In this document: positions 17,241 to 26,478 of the stretch, piece by piece
How positions within the stretch are numbered: position 1 is the first letter of the stretch
Layout: every line of letters starts with the position of its first letter
Assembly (NCBI RefSeq): GCF_030409555.1
Contig: NZ_JAUFPU010000008.1
Coordinates: 124,001-188,000 of the forward strand
Source of the DNA: Chitinimonas viridis
GTDB lineage: Bacteria; Pseudomonadota; Gammaproteobacteria; Burkholderiales; Chitinimonadaceae
DNA: 64,000 bases
Direction of reading: 5' to 3'
Position numbers and translations under genes: made by a program
The notes under the pieces: generated by a model
Told to the model about the DNA's origin: nothing
Database searches by the model: none
Seen by the model: only the letters and a program-made list of their open reading frames with translations

Positions 17241-17249
17241 TTATCCACA
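17241..17249 (+). promoter_or_regulatory. DnaA box in the uvrB-nrdA gap
   Basis: TTATCCACA is a perfect strong DnaA box (R1 type). It lies in the gene-free stretch 17181-17630 together with two weaker boxes nearer to nrdA. DnaA is known to control nrdAB in E. coli. Confidence 0.7.
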
Positions 17250-17353
17250 GTCCTGCCTGGGGGCATCCGGCCTGCAAAAACGGTGGGGCTGATGCCGATT
17301 GCGGCTGGCATGTTGCGTTAGGCCCAGTATCTACGGGGTGGTAAAAACAACTG

Positions 17354-17452
17354 TTGCTAGCTGCGGGTCGCATCACTAGAATTAGTAGTCAGAGCAGTCA
17401 AAAAACACTACATATAGTGTTTTCCACATTTTCTACACAGAATTATGCACAC
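17354..17452 (+). promoter_or_regulatory. nrdA promoter with two NrdR-like boxes and two DnaA boxes
   Basis: TTGCTA at 17354-17359 and TAGAAT at 17377-17382 have 17-bp spacing and predict a start near 17389. ACACTACATATAGTGT at 17406-17421 matches the NrdR consensus (acaCwAtATaTwGtgt) with one mismatch. A weaker inverted-repeat copy, TCACTAGAATTAGTAG, is at 17373-17388, so the box centres are 33 bp apart, close to three helix turns, as usual for NrdR pairs. DnaA-box-like TTTTCCACA at 17421-17429 and TTATGCACA at 17444-17452 follow. The first NrdR box covers the -10 element. Confidence 0.8.
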
Positions 17453-17630
17453 CCCATTCCGGGCCTGCCGGAATGTACTTTTAGGGTGTGCGTTCAGGGT
17501 AGACGGGCTGGTCAGGCACCTCCTGCCAGCCTACGCACCATCTGAACATCCCACCCAGCTCGGGGCCTGAGCGCGCATGGCGCCCAAGGTCTCGTAGGCA
17601 ATCAACACCTAGAAAAGGGGAAGTCCTCAC

Positions 17631-20534
17631 ATGTACGCCACCACCGATACCGCCAGCACCACACGCGCCTCGTACCCACAGGGTAACGACAGCGTGGGTT
17701 CGACTGCCGCTCAGCAGGTTGCCGAGTACAAAACCATACGTCGTAACGGTGCTGTCGTGCCGTTCGAACCCCTGAAGATCTCGGTTGCCGTGACCAAGGC
17801 CTTCCTGGCGGTGCATGGTGGTGCTGCCGCGCAATCGGCCTCGGTGCGCGAGACGGTGCAGCGTGTGACCGACCTGGTGGTGAACGCCCTGATGCGCCGC
17901 AAGCCTGAAGGCGGCGCCATCCATATCGAAGATATCCAGGACCAGGTTGAACTGGCACTGATGCGCTCGGGCGAGCACGATGTGGCCCGTGCCTATGTGC
18001 TGTACCGCGAGCGCCGGCATCAGGAACGCCTGGCCAAGGGTGAGGCAGAGCATGCCCCGGTGGCCGGCATCAATATCAATGACGAAGGCGTGAGCAAGCC
18101 GCTGGATGTGGCCAAGCTGCGCGCCATCGTGCAATCGGCCTGTTCGGGCTACGAGACGGTGACCGACCCCGAGCACATCATCGCCGAGACCCTGAAGAAC
18201 CTGTACGACGGCGTGCCGGCCGAGGAAGTGCGCAAGTCTGCCGTGCTGTCCGCCCGCCAGCTGATCGAGAAGGAACCGGCCTACAGCCGCGTGACCGCCC
18301 GCCTGCTGATGCACAGCCTGCGCCGTGAAGTGCTGGAAGAAGAAGTCACCCACGAGGAAATGGCGACCCGTTACGCCGAGTATTTCCCCAAGTTCATCAA
18401 GCAGGGTATTGAAGCCGAGCTGCTGGACCCGGAACTGGCCCAGTTCGACCTGGCGCGCCTGGGCGCCGCCATGAAGTACGAGCGTGACTACCAGTTTGAC
18501 TACCTGGGCCTGCAAACCCTGTTCGATCGTTACTTCCTGCATATCCACGGCCATCGTATCGAGCTGCCGCAGGCCTTCTTCATGCGCGTGGCCATGGGCT
18601 TGGCCATCCGCGAGATCGACCGCGAAGCCCGTGCCATCGAGTTCTACAATGTGCTGTCGACCTTCGACTTCATGTCGTCGACCCCGACCCTGTTCAACTC
18701 GGGCACCCTGCGCTCGCAGCTCTCCAGCTGCTACCTGACCACCATTGCCGATGACCTCGATGGTATCTATGAAGGCCTGAAGGAAAACGCACTCCTGTCG
18801 AAGTTTGCCGGCGGTCTGGGCAACGACTGGACCCCGGTGCGTGCCCTGGGCTCGCATATCAAGGGCACCAACGGCAAGTCGCAAGGTATTGTTCCCTTCC
18901 TCAAGGTAGTGAACGACACCGCCGTGGCAGTGAACCAGGGTGGCAAGCGCAAGGGCGCCGTGTGCGCCTACCTGGAAACCTGGCACGCCGATATCGAGGA
19001 GTTCCTCGAACTGCGCAAGAACACTGGCGATGACCGCCGCCGCACCCACGACATGAACACCGCCAACTGGATACCGGACCTGTTCATGAAGCGCGTGATT
19101 GAAGGTGGTGAATGGTCGCTGTTCAGCCCCAGCGAAGTGCCCGACCTGCACGAACTGTTTGGTAAGGCCTTTGAGGAAGCCTACGTCCGCTACGAAGCCA
19201 AGGCCGAGCGTGGCGAGATGCGCGTGTACAAGAAGATCCCGGCCCTGCAGCTGTGGCGCAAGATGCTGACCATGCTGTTTGAAACCGGCCACCCCTGGTT
19301 CACCTTCAAGGACCCCTGCAATATCCGCAGCCCGCAGCAGCACGTGGGTGTGGTGCACTCGTCCAACCTGTGTACCGAGATCACGCTGAACACCAACGAC
19401 AACGAAATCGCCGTGTGTAACCTGGGTTCGGTGAACCTGGTCAACCACATGGTGAAGGGTGCCGACGGCCAGTTCAGCCTGGATGGCGACAAGGTGAAGC
19501 GCACAGTCCGCACCGCTATGCGCATGCTGGACAACGTGATCGACATCAACTTCTACCCGGTCAAGAAGGCACGTAACTCCAACCTCAAGCACCGCCCCGT
19601 GGGCATGGGCATCATGGGCTTCCAGGATTGCCTGCACATTCTGCGCATACCTTACGCATCGGACGCGGCTGTCGAGTTCGCCGACCGCTCGATGGAAGTA
19701 GTGGCCTACCACGCCTACTACGCCAGTACCGAGTTGGCCGAAGAGCGCGGCAAGTACCCCAGCTACGCCGGTAGCCTGTGGTCCAAGGGCATCCTGCCGC
19801 AAGACAGCATCGACATGTTGGCCGAAGCACGCGGCGGCTATGTCGAAATGGATCGCAGCGAGACCCTGGACTGGGCCACCCTGCGCGGCCGCATCGCCAC
19901 CTACGGCATGCGCAACTCCAACTGCCTGGCCATCGCCCCGACCGCGACCATCGCCAACATCGTCGGCGTATCGGCCTCGATCGAGCCGAACTACCAGAAC
20001 ATCTTCGTGAAATCCAACCTCTCGGGCGAATTCACGGTGATCAACGAACACCTGGTGCACGACCTGAAGGAACGCGGCCTGTGGGACGACGTGATGATAG
20101 GCGACATCAAGTACTTCGACGGCTCGCTGTACCGCATCGACCGCGTACCGCAAGACCTCAAGGACATCTACGCCACCGCCTTTGAAGTGGAAGCCCAATG
20201 GCTGGTGGAATGCGCCTCGCGCCGCCAGAAGTGGATAGACCAGGCACAAAGCCTGAACATCTACATGGCCGGTGCCAGCGGCAAGAAGATGGACGACCTG
20301 TACCGCCTGGCCTGGGTACGTGGCCTGAAAACCACTTACTATCTGCGCACGCTGTCGGCATCCAGCGCCGAAAAATCCACCGGCCGTGGCGGCGAACTGA
20401 ACGCCGTGCCCGTGGGCGGTGGCCAGATCGCCGCAGCCCCGGCAGCTGCCGCCAGCTATGCCGCAGGGGAGGGCGCCGCTGAGTCGGCAAAGTTTTGCAG
20501 CATTGACAATCCCGAGTGCGAAGCCTGTCAATGA
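17631..20534 (+). CDS. nrdA: Class Ia ribonucleotide reductase large subunit
   Basis: A 967-residue alpha subunit that reduces ribonucleoside diphosphates. An ATP-cone allosteric domain lies near the N-terminus (about residues 30-125, starting TIRRNGAVVPFEPLKIS). Active-site residues are visible: the redox Cys in SSCYLTT, the N-x-C-x-E triad in SNLCTEI, the second redox Cys in AVCNLGSVNL, and the radical-path tyrosines in TYYLRT. The C-terminal swinging cysteines are in NPECEACQ. The longer length than E. coli NrdA reflects the N-terminal lead and insertions. The ribosome binding site is AGGGGAAG about 11 nt before the ATG. Regulation by NrdR and DnaA is likely. nrdB lies 835 bp downstream, not adjacent. 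Confidence 0.96.
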   Translation: MYATTDTASTTRASYPQGNDSVGSTAAQQVAEYKTIRRNGAVVPFEPLKISVAVTKAFLAVHGGAAAQSASVRETVQRVTDLVVNALMRRKPEGGAIHIEDIQDQVELALMRSGEHDVARAYVLYRERRHQERLAKGEAEHAPVAGININDEGVSKPLDVAKLRAIVQSACSGYETVTDPEHIIAETLKNLYDGVPAEEVRKSAVLSARQLIEKEPAYSRVTARLLMHSLRREVLEEEVTHEEMATRYAEYFPKFIKQGIEAELLDPELAQFDLARLGAAMKYERDYQFDYLGLQTLFDRYFLHIHGHRIELPQAFFMRVAMGLAIREIDREARAIEFYNVLSTFDFMSSTPTLFNSGTLRSQLSSCYLTTIADDLDGIYEGLKENALLSKFAGGLGNDWTPVRALGSHIKGTNGKSQGIVPFLKVVNDTAVAVNQGGKRKGAVCAYLETWHADIEEFLELRKNTGDDRRRTHDMNTANWIPDLFMKRVIEGGEWSLFSPSEVPDLHELFGKAFEEAYVRYEAKAERGEMRVYKKIPALQLWRKMLTMLFETGHPWFTFKDPCNIRSPQQHVGVVHSSNLCTEITLNTNDNEIAVCNLGSVNLVNHMVKGADGQFSLDGDKVKRTVRTAMRMLDNVIDINFYPVKKARNSNLKHRPVGMGIMGFQDCLHILRIPYASDAAVEFADRSMEVVAYHAYYASTELAEERGKYPSYAGSLWSKGILPQDSIDMLAEARGGYVEMDRSETLDWATLRGRIATYGMRNSNCLAIAPTATIANIVGVSASIEPNYQNIFVKSNLSGEFTVINEHLVHDLKERGLWDDVMIGDIKYFDGSLYRIDRVPQDLKDIYATAFEVEAQWLVECASRRQKWIDQAQSLNIYMAGASGKKMDDLYRLAWVRGLKTTYYLRTLSASSAEKSTGRGGELNAVPVGGGQIAAAPAAAASYAAGEGAAESAKFCSIDNPECEACQ

Positions 20535-20793
20535 CAGGCTGAGCGCAAGGGATAGCTTTGAGGCCACAATCCCGGGCGGCCTCGAGGCCGCCGCCGACGC
20601 AGTCGGTAGTGCGAAGCTTGCCAGTGACGCAGTGGCAGGCTCGGCGAAAGCCGAGCTGACGCTGGGCGAGGTGCTGGCAGCTGCCCGCGCCGCCCAGCAG
20701 ATGCCGAAATCGCCGGGCCGGCTCAAGGCTTGGCGGGCCGCCTGGCCTAAGTGGTAGTAGTCAGTAAGTAGTTTTGAAGTCGCAGAAATGAGA

Positions 20794-20823
20794 AAGCCCG
20801 TGATGTTGGAGCATCACGGGCTT
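20794..20823. terminator. Hairpin after nrdA, terminator-like
   Basis: AAGCCCGTGATG at 20794-20805 pairs with CATCACGGGCTT at 20812-20823 around a 6-nt loop. The stem is strong but only a weak T-run follows, so termination is likely but not certain. It could separate nrdA from nrdB expression. Confidence 0.6.
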
Positions 20824-20985
20824 GATCTGAACGGCATGGTGGTGTGGGAGTTCCTCTGCCACCACTAGTGCGCTAGCACAGGTGGTTGGTCTATCTCCCT
20901 TGTAATTGCTACCACGGTAGTAGAGACCATCCGCAAGCCGACAAAGAAGTAAGGTAGGAAGAAGGGTTCGGTAGAGCCCTTCCTA

Positions 20986-21210
20986 TTAAGCAAATCAGCT
21001 GATTGTTTGGTTTGCTTAACAGGAAGTATTTAGTGGCTACGCCGCGAGTGTTTTCAGCGGGAGTGCGTCCCACAGCCGCCTTACTTTCCTTGCTTCGCCA
21101 AAGAAAGTAAGCAAAGAAAGGCGACCCAACGGTGTCACCCGGCTGCAACGGGCTCCCTGCGTTGCTCGACTGTCGTGGCCGTGGCCCAACTCGCCCGGCT
21201 TGCAGCCGGG
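20986..21210. repeat. Hairpin-rich intergenic repeat element
   Basis: TTAAGCAAA (20986-20994) pairs with TTTGCTTAA (21011-21019) and encloses the palindrome AATCAGCTGATT. TTACTTTC (21081-21088) pairs with GAAAGTAA (21103-21110). CCCGGCT (21194-21200) pairs with AGCCGGG (21204-21210). The block around 21030-21300 resembles a repeat seen in many proteobacterial intergenic regions; only one copy is visible in this window. Confidence 0.5.
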
Positions 21211-21369
21211 CTCAGACAGGCGGCCACGGACTGCCCCATGACAGTCTGCGCTGCTCGGCGACGCCGACGGGAGCAGGGCGCTCCGTAGCAAAGATTCTGG
21301 ATCGTTCCTGCGCTGGAGCGGTCTTATTTGAAATTGATTGAACAACGATAGAGATCGGGAGAACACGAC

Positions 21370-22527
21370 ATGCTGTCTTGGGACGATACCCCCGCACAAC
21401 CCGCCGCCAAGCCGGCCGCCCCGCAAGCCCCGGCTCAGCCGCAATATGCGTTCGCCGCCGCACCGGCCGCAGCCGATTACAACACGGCCAGCGTGCAAGC
21501 GCATACCACCAGCCGTGTCAGCGCCGTGGACAAACGCATCATCAACGGGGGTACCGACGTCAATCAGCTCGTCCCGTTCAAGTACAAATGGGCCTGGGAG
21601 AAATACCTGGCCACCTGCGCCAACCACTGGATGCCGCAGGAAATCAACATGCAGCGCGATATCGAGCTGTGGAAGAACCCCAACGGCCTGACCGAAGACG
21701 AGCGCCGCGTGGTCAAGCGCAACCTAGGCTTCTTTGTGACTGCCGATTCGCTGGCCGCCAACAACATCGTGCTGGGCACCTATCGCCACATCACCGCACC
21801 CGAGTGCCGCCAGTTCCTGCTGCGCCAGGCATTCGAAGAAGCCATCCACACCCACGCCTACCAGTACATCGTAGAAAGCCTGGGCCTGGATGAAGCCGAG
21901 ATATTCAACGCCTACCACGAGATCAAGTCCATCCGCGACAAGGACGACTTCCTGATCCCGTTCATCGACGCGCTGACCAACCCCAACTTCAAGACCGGCA
22001 CGCCCGAGGCCGACCAGCAACTGCTCAAGTCGCTGATCGTGTTCGCCTGCATCATGGAAGGCATGTTCTTCTACGTGGGCTTTGTGCAGATCCTGTCGCT
22101 GGGTCGCCAGAACAAGATGACCGGCGCCGCCGAGCAGTACCAGTACATCCTGCGCGATGAATCGATGCACTGTAACTTCGGCATCGACCTGATCAACACC
22201 ATCAAGCTCGAAAACCCCCACCTCTGGACCGACGCCTTCAAGCAAAGCCTGACCGCGCTGTTCCAGCAAGCCGTGGAGCTGGAATACGCCTACGCCGAAG
22301 ACACCATGCCTCGTGGCGTACTGGGCCTGAACGCCTCCATGTTCAAGGACTACCTGCGCTTTATCTGCAACCGCCGCATGCAGCAGATCGGCCTGGAACC
22401 GCTGTTCCCCGGCGCCACCAACCCCTTCCCCTGGATGAGCGAGATGATCGATCTGAAGAAGGAAAAGAACTTCTTCGAAACCCGCGTGATCGAGTATCAA
22501 TCGGGTGGGGCGTTGAGCTGGGATTGA
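21370..22527 (+). CDS. nrdB: Class Ia ribonucleotide reductase small subunit
   Basis: A 385-residue beta subunit carrying the diiron-tyrosyl radical. Metal ligands can be placed in [12 protein letters not shown] (Glu and His, with the radical Tyr a few residues later), EGMFFYVGF (Glu) and [10 protein letters not shown] (Glu and His). The first Asp ligand is in [13 protein letters not shown]. An N-terminal extension of about 50 residues is rich in Pro and Ala. It works with NrdA, but the 835-bp gap with hairpins suggests partly separate expression. The C-terminal tail ends GGALSWD. The island at 22545 begins 17 bp after its stop. Confidence 0.95.
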   Translation: MLSWDDTPAQPAAKPAAPQAPAQPQYAFAAAPAAADYNTASVQAHTTSRVSAVDKRIINGGTDVNQLVPFKYKWAWEKYLATCANHWMPQEINMQRDIELWKNPNGLTEDERRVVKRNLGFFVTADSLAANNIVLGTYRHITAPECRQFLLRQAFEEAIHTHAYQYIVESLGLDEAEIFNAYHEIKSIRDKDDFLIPFIDALTNPNFKTGTPEADQQLLKSLIVFACIMEGMFFYVGFVQILSLGRQNKMTGAAEQYQYILRDESMHCNFGIDLINTIKLENPHLWTDAFKQSLTALFQQAVELEYAYAEDTMPRGVLGLNASMFKDYLRFICNRRMQQIGLEPLFPGATNPFPWMSEMIDLKKEKNFFETRVIEYQSGGALSWD

Positions 22528-22544
22528 TTTGAAAGGTCGGTGAT

Positions 22545-22609
22545 GGACACATAAAGCTGCTTTTCGGACGTATAAAGTTGCTCTGGCGGACGTATAACGC
22601 TGCTCTGTG
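22545..22609 (+). repeat. Three 21-22-bp tandem imperfect repeats, transposon-end-like
   Basis: Units start at 22545 (GGACACATAAAGCTGCTTTT), 22566 (GGACGTATAAAGTTGCTCTG) and 22588 (GGACGTATAACGCTGCTCTG), with periods of 21 and 22 bp. Two helix turns per unit and the GAC-(N)-ATAAAG core recall the serial TnsB-type binding sites at ends of Tn7-like elements. No terminal TGT and no transposase gene are seen, so this would be a relic or a different kind of protein array. Confidence 0.6.
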
Positions 22610-22662
22610 TATGTCGTCGACTAAGGCACGTATATGCCTGTGCGATCAGTTCGGTAGGGGCT

Positions 22663-22926
22663 ATGCTGACCGCCATATGGGTGCGTTCGGGTTTTATCGC
22701 CGTTCGGCAATACAGCTTTTGGCAAAGGATAGCGAAGCAGGATGTCGAGAAGTTGGAGCGCTTGTTGGCAAAGTACGTGACGGCGACCACCGCTAGTCGG
22801 ATGCTGGGCATGCACCGATCCCATGTGCCGAACCTGGAGCGGAGAGGGGAAATCCGCTCTATTACTGTTGGCGACAATTTTCCTGTGCGTCTTTATCTGC
22901 GCTCGGATGTGGAGGCATTACGGTGA
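22663..22926 (+). CDS. Small excisionase/MerR-like HTH protein, possibly a remnant
   Basis: An 87-residue frame. Residues about 38-87 look like a winged HTH of the excisionase type: YVTATTASRMLGMHRSHVPN, then ERRGEIRSI and YLRSDVEALR. The first 35 residues have no clear match and no good ribosome binding site precedes the ATG, so the true start is uncertain and it may be the end of a decayed larger gene. It sits between the tandem repeats and the helicase gene in the low-GC island. A second frame (residues EYEHGLIYSWDEVL..., ending 23038) may be a frameshifted extension. Confidence 0.5.
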   Translation: MLTAIWVRSGFIAVRQYSFWQRIAKQDVEKLERLLAKYVTATTASRMLGMHRSHVPNLERRGEIRSITVGDNFPVRLYLRSDVEALR

Positions 22927-23118
22927 GTATGAGCACGGTTTGATCTATAGCTGGGATGAGGTGCTCCACTTCCGACGTATACGGAAGCAGAACCTCATTG
23001 AGGGGCGGGCAGCAAATAAACGACAGATCAAAGAATAATCCCGGTTGCAACGTGTCAGGTTCACTTGCAAGCCATTGCTGCTCGCTCATTATGTTCGGTC
23101 TTTGGAGGGGCTGGTCAC

Positions 23119-26100
23119 GTGAGTTCAATGAATGACTTATTTGCGGAAGAAGCTGAGTTTTCTGTTCCTGAGCTAGTTGACTTGATCGACAGAATTGACG
23201 GGAACATAGTGAAACGACTTGTGTTCCCGAAGAAGGTTGTTAAAGCCAAATTTTCTCCTCTACAGAAAATCCCGGGCTTCGGCGGGATGAGTGATGGCTT
23301 TCGCTCTTTTGCTATCGTGAACGCTAATACCAGCTCATATCACGGATATGAGGGTGTTTTAAGGGTTCGGGATGTATCGAGCGTTGAGGTGGCTGCGCAG
23401 GGGGCGGGCAAATGGTTATTGCCTCGGCCGCGGTCCACAAGAGGACTAACCCCGGAGCAAGTCGCGGACGTTGAATGCACTCTTCGGTCATGGGAGGATG
23501 CCTTTGACCTGCGCCTAGAGCGTTACGAGGGGGTGCAACTTGTACGCCCTGGCATGCGCTTGCCTCAGGTGGGGGCTGTGAGGGCGGTACTGGCGCACTG
23601 GAGTGTTAGTAGGACTGCTGTGACGGTAGTGCTACCAACGGGTACCGGGAAGACAGAGACAATGCTCGCGTTGATGGTGATGGCGCAGATCCCTCGGCTC
23701 TTAGTCATTGTTCCATCAGATGCGCTGCGCACTCAAGTATCCGATAAGTTTCTGGGGCTGGGGATGCTCAAGCAGGCACAGTGCCTTGCTGATAAGGCGT
23801 TGCATCCCACAGTTGCAATTCTGAAGCATGTTCCAAAATCAATGGATGGATTGCTGCGGCTTGTAAATTCGGCCCATGTGGTGGTCACGACTATGAGCTT
23901 AGTGGCCGAGTTTTCAGCTGAGATGCAAGATGTTTTGGCCGACTGGGCATCCCATTTATTCGTGGACGAGGCGCACCATATCGCTGCGGCGACGTGGCGA
24001 GAGTTCAAGCAACGCTTCAGCAAGCGGATTATTTTGCAATTTACCGCAACCCCATATCGCAACGATAGTAAGCGGGTAGATGGCCGACATATATACACCT
24101 ATCCTTTAAGGCAAGCGCAACAGGATGGGCTCTTCAAGCAAATTAGCTATGTTCCGGTCATAGGGCTGGACCGTACCGATGCAGATGATCAAATCATCTG
24201 GCGAGTGGGGGAGTGCTTGAGGCGTGACAGGGAGAGTGGCCGACCACACTTGGCGATGGCTCGTGTTGGGACGATTGATGCCGCGAAAGCTTTGCACCAG
24301 AAGTATGTGGCCAGTCTAGGTGAGTTCAACCCTCAGTTGATACATAGCGAGATGGGGCTACTGGCACGACGTGAGGCCTTACGGAAGTTGAGAGAAGGCG
24401 AGTCCAGCTTAATTGTGTGCGTCAATATGCTGGGAGAGGGTTTTGACTTGCCGGAGCTCAAAATAGCCGCTTTGCATGATAAGCATAAAAGCGAGGCTAT
24501 TACTCTGCAGTTTGTTGGTAGATTTACACGATCTCGCAACGATTTAGGGGATGCCACTGTAATCGCAAATGTGGCAATGGACGATGTCAATGAGCGACTG
24601 AAGGCGCTATATGCAGAAGATGCTGACTGGAACTATTTGCTCAACGTAGTGGGATTCAAAAAAACCTTTGATGCAAAACGTCGCGAAGATATTATCACTG
24701 GCCTTGACGTTCCACCTGAGAAATTTCACGTTGCAAATCTTCAACCAAGGATGAGTACGATAGTTTATCGGACAACATGTGACGAGTGGTGTACCGACGA
24801 TGTTGAGAGTGCAATTGGTATTAATTCAATTGTGGCTGATGGCCCAAGTATCAACCCGGATGAACGCTTACTGATACTCGTTACACGTGATGAAGAAGTT
24901 CTGCCTTGGACCAGTATGAAGTTCCCAAAAAACGTCCAGTTCAACCTTGTCATGGCGTACTGGAATGAAGAACAGGGTCTGCTGTTCATCAATACTTCAC
25001 GCAAGAAGGATCTTCATTTGCCGCTTGCCAATAAGTTGGCTAATGATACTGCCGTTAGGCTTGGTGGAGATGCTGTCTTCAGGGTACTGGATGGGTTTGA
25101 TCGACTTATGCTATCCAATTTGGGGTTGAGTGAGGCTCAACGCAAACCTATTCGTTATTCGATGTTTATGGGCGTGGACATTGCAGATCAGCTCAATGCT
25201 TATGCCGGTAACCGCACAAAAACACTTAATAATTTGTATGGCCAAGGTTTTGTGGACATTGAGGATGTTGACGAAGATGGAGAGGTACATGACTTCACCA
25301 GATCGCGAGCCACACTTGGTTGTTCTATCAAAGGAAAAATCTGGTCACAGACGACAACAAACAATCCGGCTGAATGGATGCGCTGGTGTGATCGGTTGGG
25401 TGGGAAATTACTTGACGATCGTATCACGACCGAAAAGATCCTGCGAAATCTAGTAAAGTCTGAGGCGCAGCAGACGATCCCGAAAAATAAGATTCCATTG
25501 GCGATTGATTGGCCGGAGGATATGCTTTTTGAAAAAGAGGAGCGATTGGTTATTTTGGTGGGTGAGATACCCATCCCCTTCTACGATTGTGAAATTGAAC
25601 TGGAAGATTTCACTTGTGAGGGAGGAGTTCGTTTCCGAGTGGGGGACGATAAGACCATCGCAAAATACCTATTTACTATCGATCAAGGTGTGGCAAAGTT
25701 CAGTCAAATATCAGGTCCTGCATTGACTGTTAGGCGAGGAAAGAAAGAACAACCACTTTTGGAAATTTTCCAAGAGAGTCCGCCACATGTTTACATGGCA
25801 GATGGCGATATGTTGGTTGGATCATCACTGTTCATCGTGCCGAGCCGAGAGGATGTGCCAGTGTTTGATCTGGAACGTATTGAGACTGGGGGATGGGTTG
25901 GTGTCGATATCCGGTCGGAATCCCAAGGGCCTGAAAAGAAATCAGCGTCGATTCAGCGACGAGTAATTGAGAAGTTGCTGCAAAGTGGTGATTGGGATCT
26001 TGTGTTTGATGATGACGGAGCAGGTGAGGTGGCGGACGTAGTTGCTATGAAGCTGGCAGGCAACCGTTTGCAGGTGCACCTTTATCATTGTAAATATTCT

Positions 26101-26454
26101 TCAGAGACGCACCCTGGTGCGCGTGTCGCGGATTTATATGAAATCTGTGGGCAAGCGCAGAAATCTATTCGATGGGCTGAGCAACTCGGCGAGATGCTAA
26201 AGCACTTGCAGCGTCGCGAGGCCGATAGATTGAAGGCGGGAAAGGCGACTCGCTTTGAACGGGGTAACTTAGCGCTCCTTGTGACCTGGATCAACAAATG
26301 GCGCCAGCTACGAGCCGACTATGCAATAACTTTGGTGCAGCCGGGTTACTCGAAACGAGCGGCTGATCGTTCGCATTTAGAGTTGCTTGCAGCCACTCAG
26401 ACCTATCTTATGGATACATATCGAATCCCCGTGTTTGCATGGTTCAATGAATAA
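23119..26454 (+). CDS. SF2 helicase with possible C-terminal nuclease domain, defence-like
   Basis: An 1111-residue protein. The start GTG at 23119 is chosen because GGAGGGG at 23104-23110 lies 8 nt upstream. SF2 motifs are clear: PTGTGKTE at 173-180, VDEAHH (D283-H286), FTATPYR at 308-314, GEGFDLPEL at 439-447 and QFVGRFTRSR at 464-473. A middle region of about 450 residues has no match I can name. Near the C-terminus, D973 in GEVADVVAM and K992 in VHLYHCKYS have the spacing of a PD-(D/E)xK nuclease core, with His at the usual Glu/Gln position. Base composition is visibly lower in GC than neighbours, indicating transfer. The architecture resembles stand-alone phage-defence or restriction proteins, but no named system is assigned. 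Confidence 0.75.
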   Translation: MSSMNDLFAEEAEFSVPELVDLIDRIDGNIVKRLVFPKKVVKAKFSPLQKIPGFGGMSDGFRSFAIVNANTSSYHGYEGVLRVRDVSSVEVAAQGAGKWLLPRPRSTRGLTPEQVADVECTLRSWEDAFDLRLERYEGVQLVRPGMRLPQVGAVRAVLAHWSVSRTAVTVVLPTGTGKTETMLALMVMAQIPRLLVIVPSDALRTQVSDKFLGLGMLKQAQCLADKALHPTVAILKHVPKSMDGLLRLVNSAHVVVTTMSLVAEFSAEMQDVLADWASHLFVDEAHHIAAATWREFKQRFSKRIILQFTATPYRNDSKRVDGRHIYTYPLRQAQQDGLFKQISYVPVIGLDRTDADDQIIWRVGECLRRDRESGRPHLAMARVGTIDAAKALHQKYVASLGEFNPQLIHSEMGLLARREALRKLREGESSLIVCVNMLGEGFDLPELKIAALHDKHKSEAITLQFVGRFTRSRNDLGDATVIANVAMDDVNERLKALYAEDADWNYLLNVVGFKKTFDAKRREDIITGLDVPPEKFHVANLQPRMSTIVYRTTCDEWCTDDVESAIGINSIVADGPSINPDERLLILVTRDEEVLPWTSMKFPKNVQFNLVMAYWNEEQGLLFINTSRKKDLHLPLANKLANDTAVRLGGDAVFRVLDGFDRLMLSNLGLSEAQRKPIRYSMFMGVDIADQLNAYAGNRTKTLNNLYGQGFVDIEDVDEDGEVHDFTRSRATLGCSIKGKIWSQTTTNNPAEWMRWCDRLGGKLLDDRITTEKILRNLVKSEAQQTIPKNKIPLAIDWPEDMLFEKEERLVILVGEIPIPFYDCEIELEDFTCEGGVRFRVGDDKTIAKYLFTIDQGVAKFSQISGPALTVRRGKKEQPLLEIFQESPPHVYMADGDMLVGSSLFIVPSREDVPVFDLERIETGGWVGVDIRSESQGPEKKSASIQRRVIEKLLQSGDWDLVFDDDGAGEVADVVAMKLAGNRLQVHLYHCKYSSETHPGARVADLYEICGQAQKSIRWAEQLGEMLKHLQRREADRLKAGKATRFERGNLALLVTWINKWRQLRADYAITLVQPGYSKRAADRSHLELLAATQTYLMDTYRIPVFAWFNE

Positions 26455-26478
26455 GACGAGACAAGGGCAGATTCGAAG

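Larger units (their letters stand above)
20535..21369. other. 835-bp nrdA-nrdB spacer
   Basis: No gene is supported. A frame ending at 20757 (alanine-rich, ...LKAWRAAWPKW) overlaps the end of nrdA and could be a small gene, but has no recognised domain. A hairpin lies at 20794-20823, nested inverted repeats at 20986-21019, and a block at about 21040-21300 resembles a known class of dispersed intergenic repeat that gives spurious FFAYFLWRSKESK-like translations. The last 40 bp before nrdB look like an ordinary leader with a GGGAGA ribosome binding site. Confidence 0.55.

Noticed and set aside
15065-17311. A long open frame on the minus strand opposite uvrB
   Set aside because: It is antisense to uvrB and has no domain or ribosome binding site of its own; the uvrB motifs are certain.
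17481-20726. A very long open frame on the minus strand opposite nrdA
   Set aside because: It lies antisense to a gene with clear ribonucleotide-reductase motifs, contains no recognisable domain and shows the biased composition expected of a shadow frame in GC-rich coding DNA.
20419-20757. An alanine-rich frame across the nrdA 3' end
   Set aside because: It overlaps nrdA by more than 100 bases, has no family match and could be a composition artefact. It is mentioned in the spacer description only.
22545-22609. A CRISPR array
   Set aside because: The three repeat units are contiguous without spacers, so it is a tandem repeat and not a CRISPR array.
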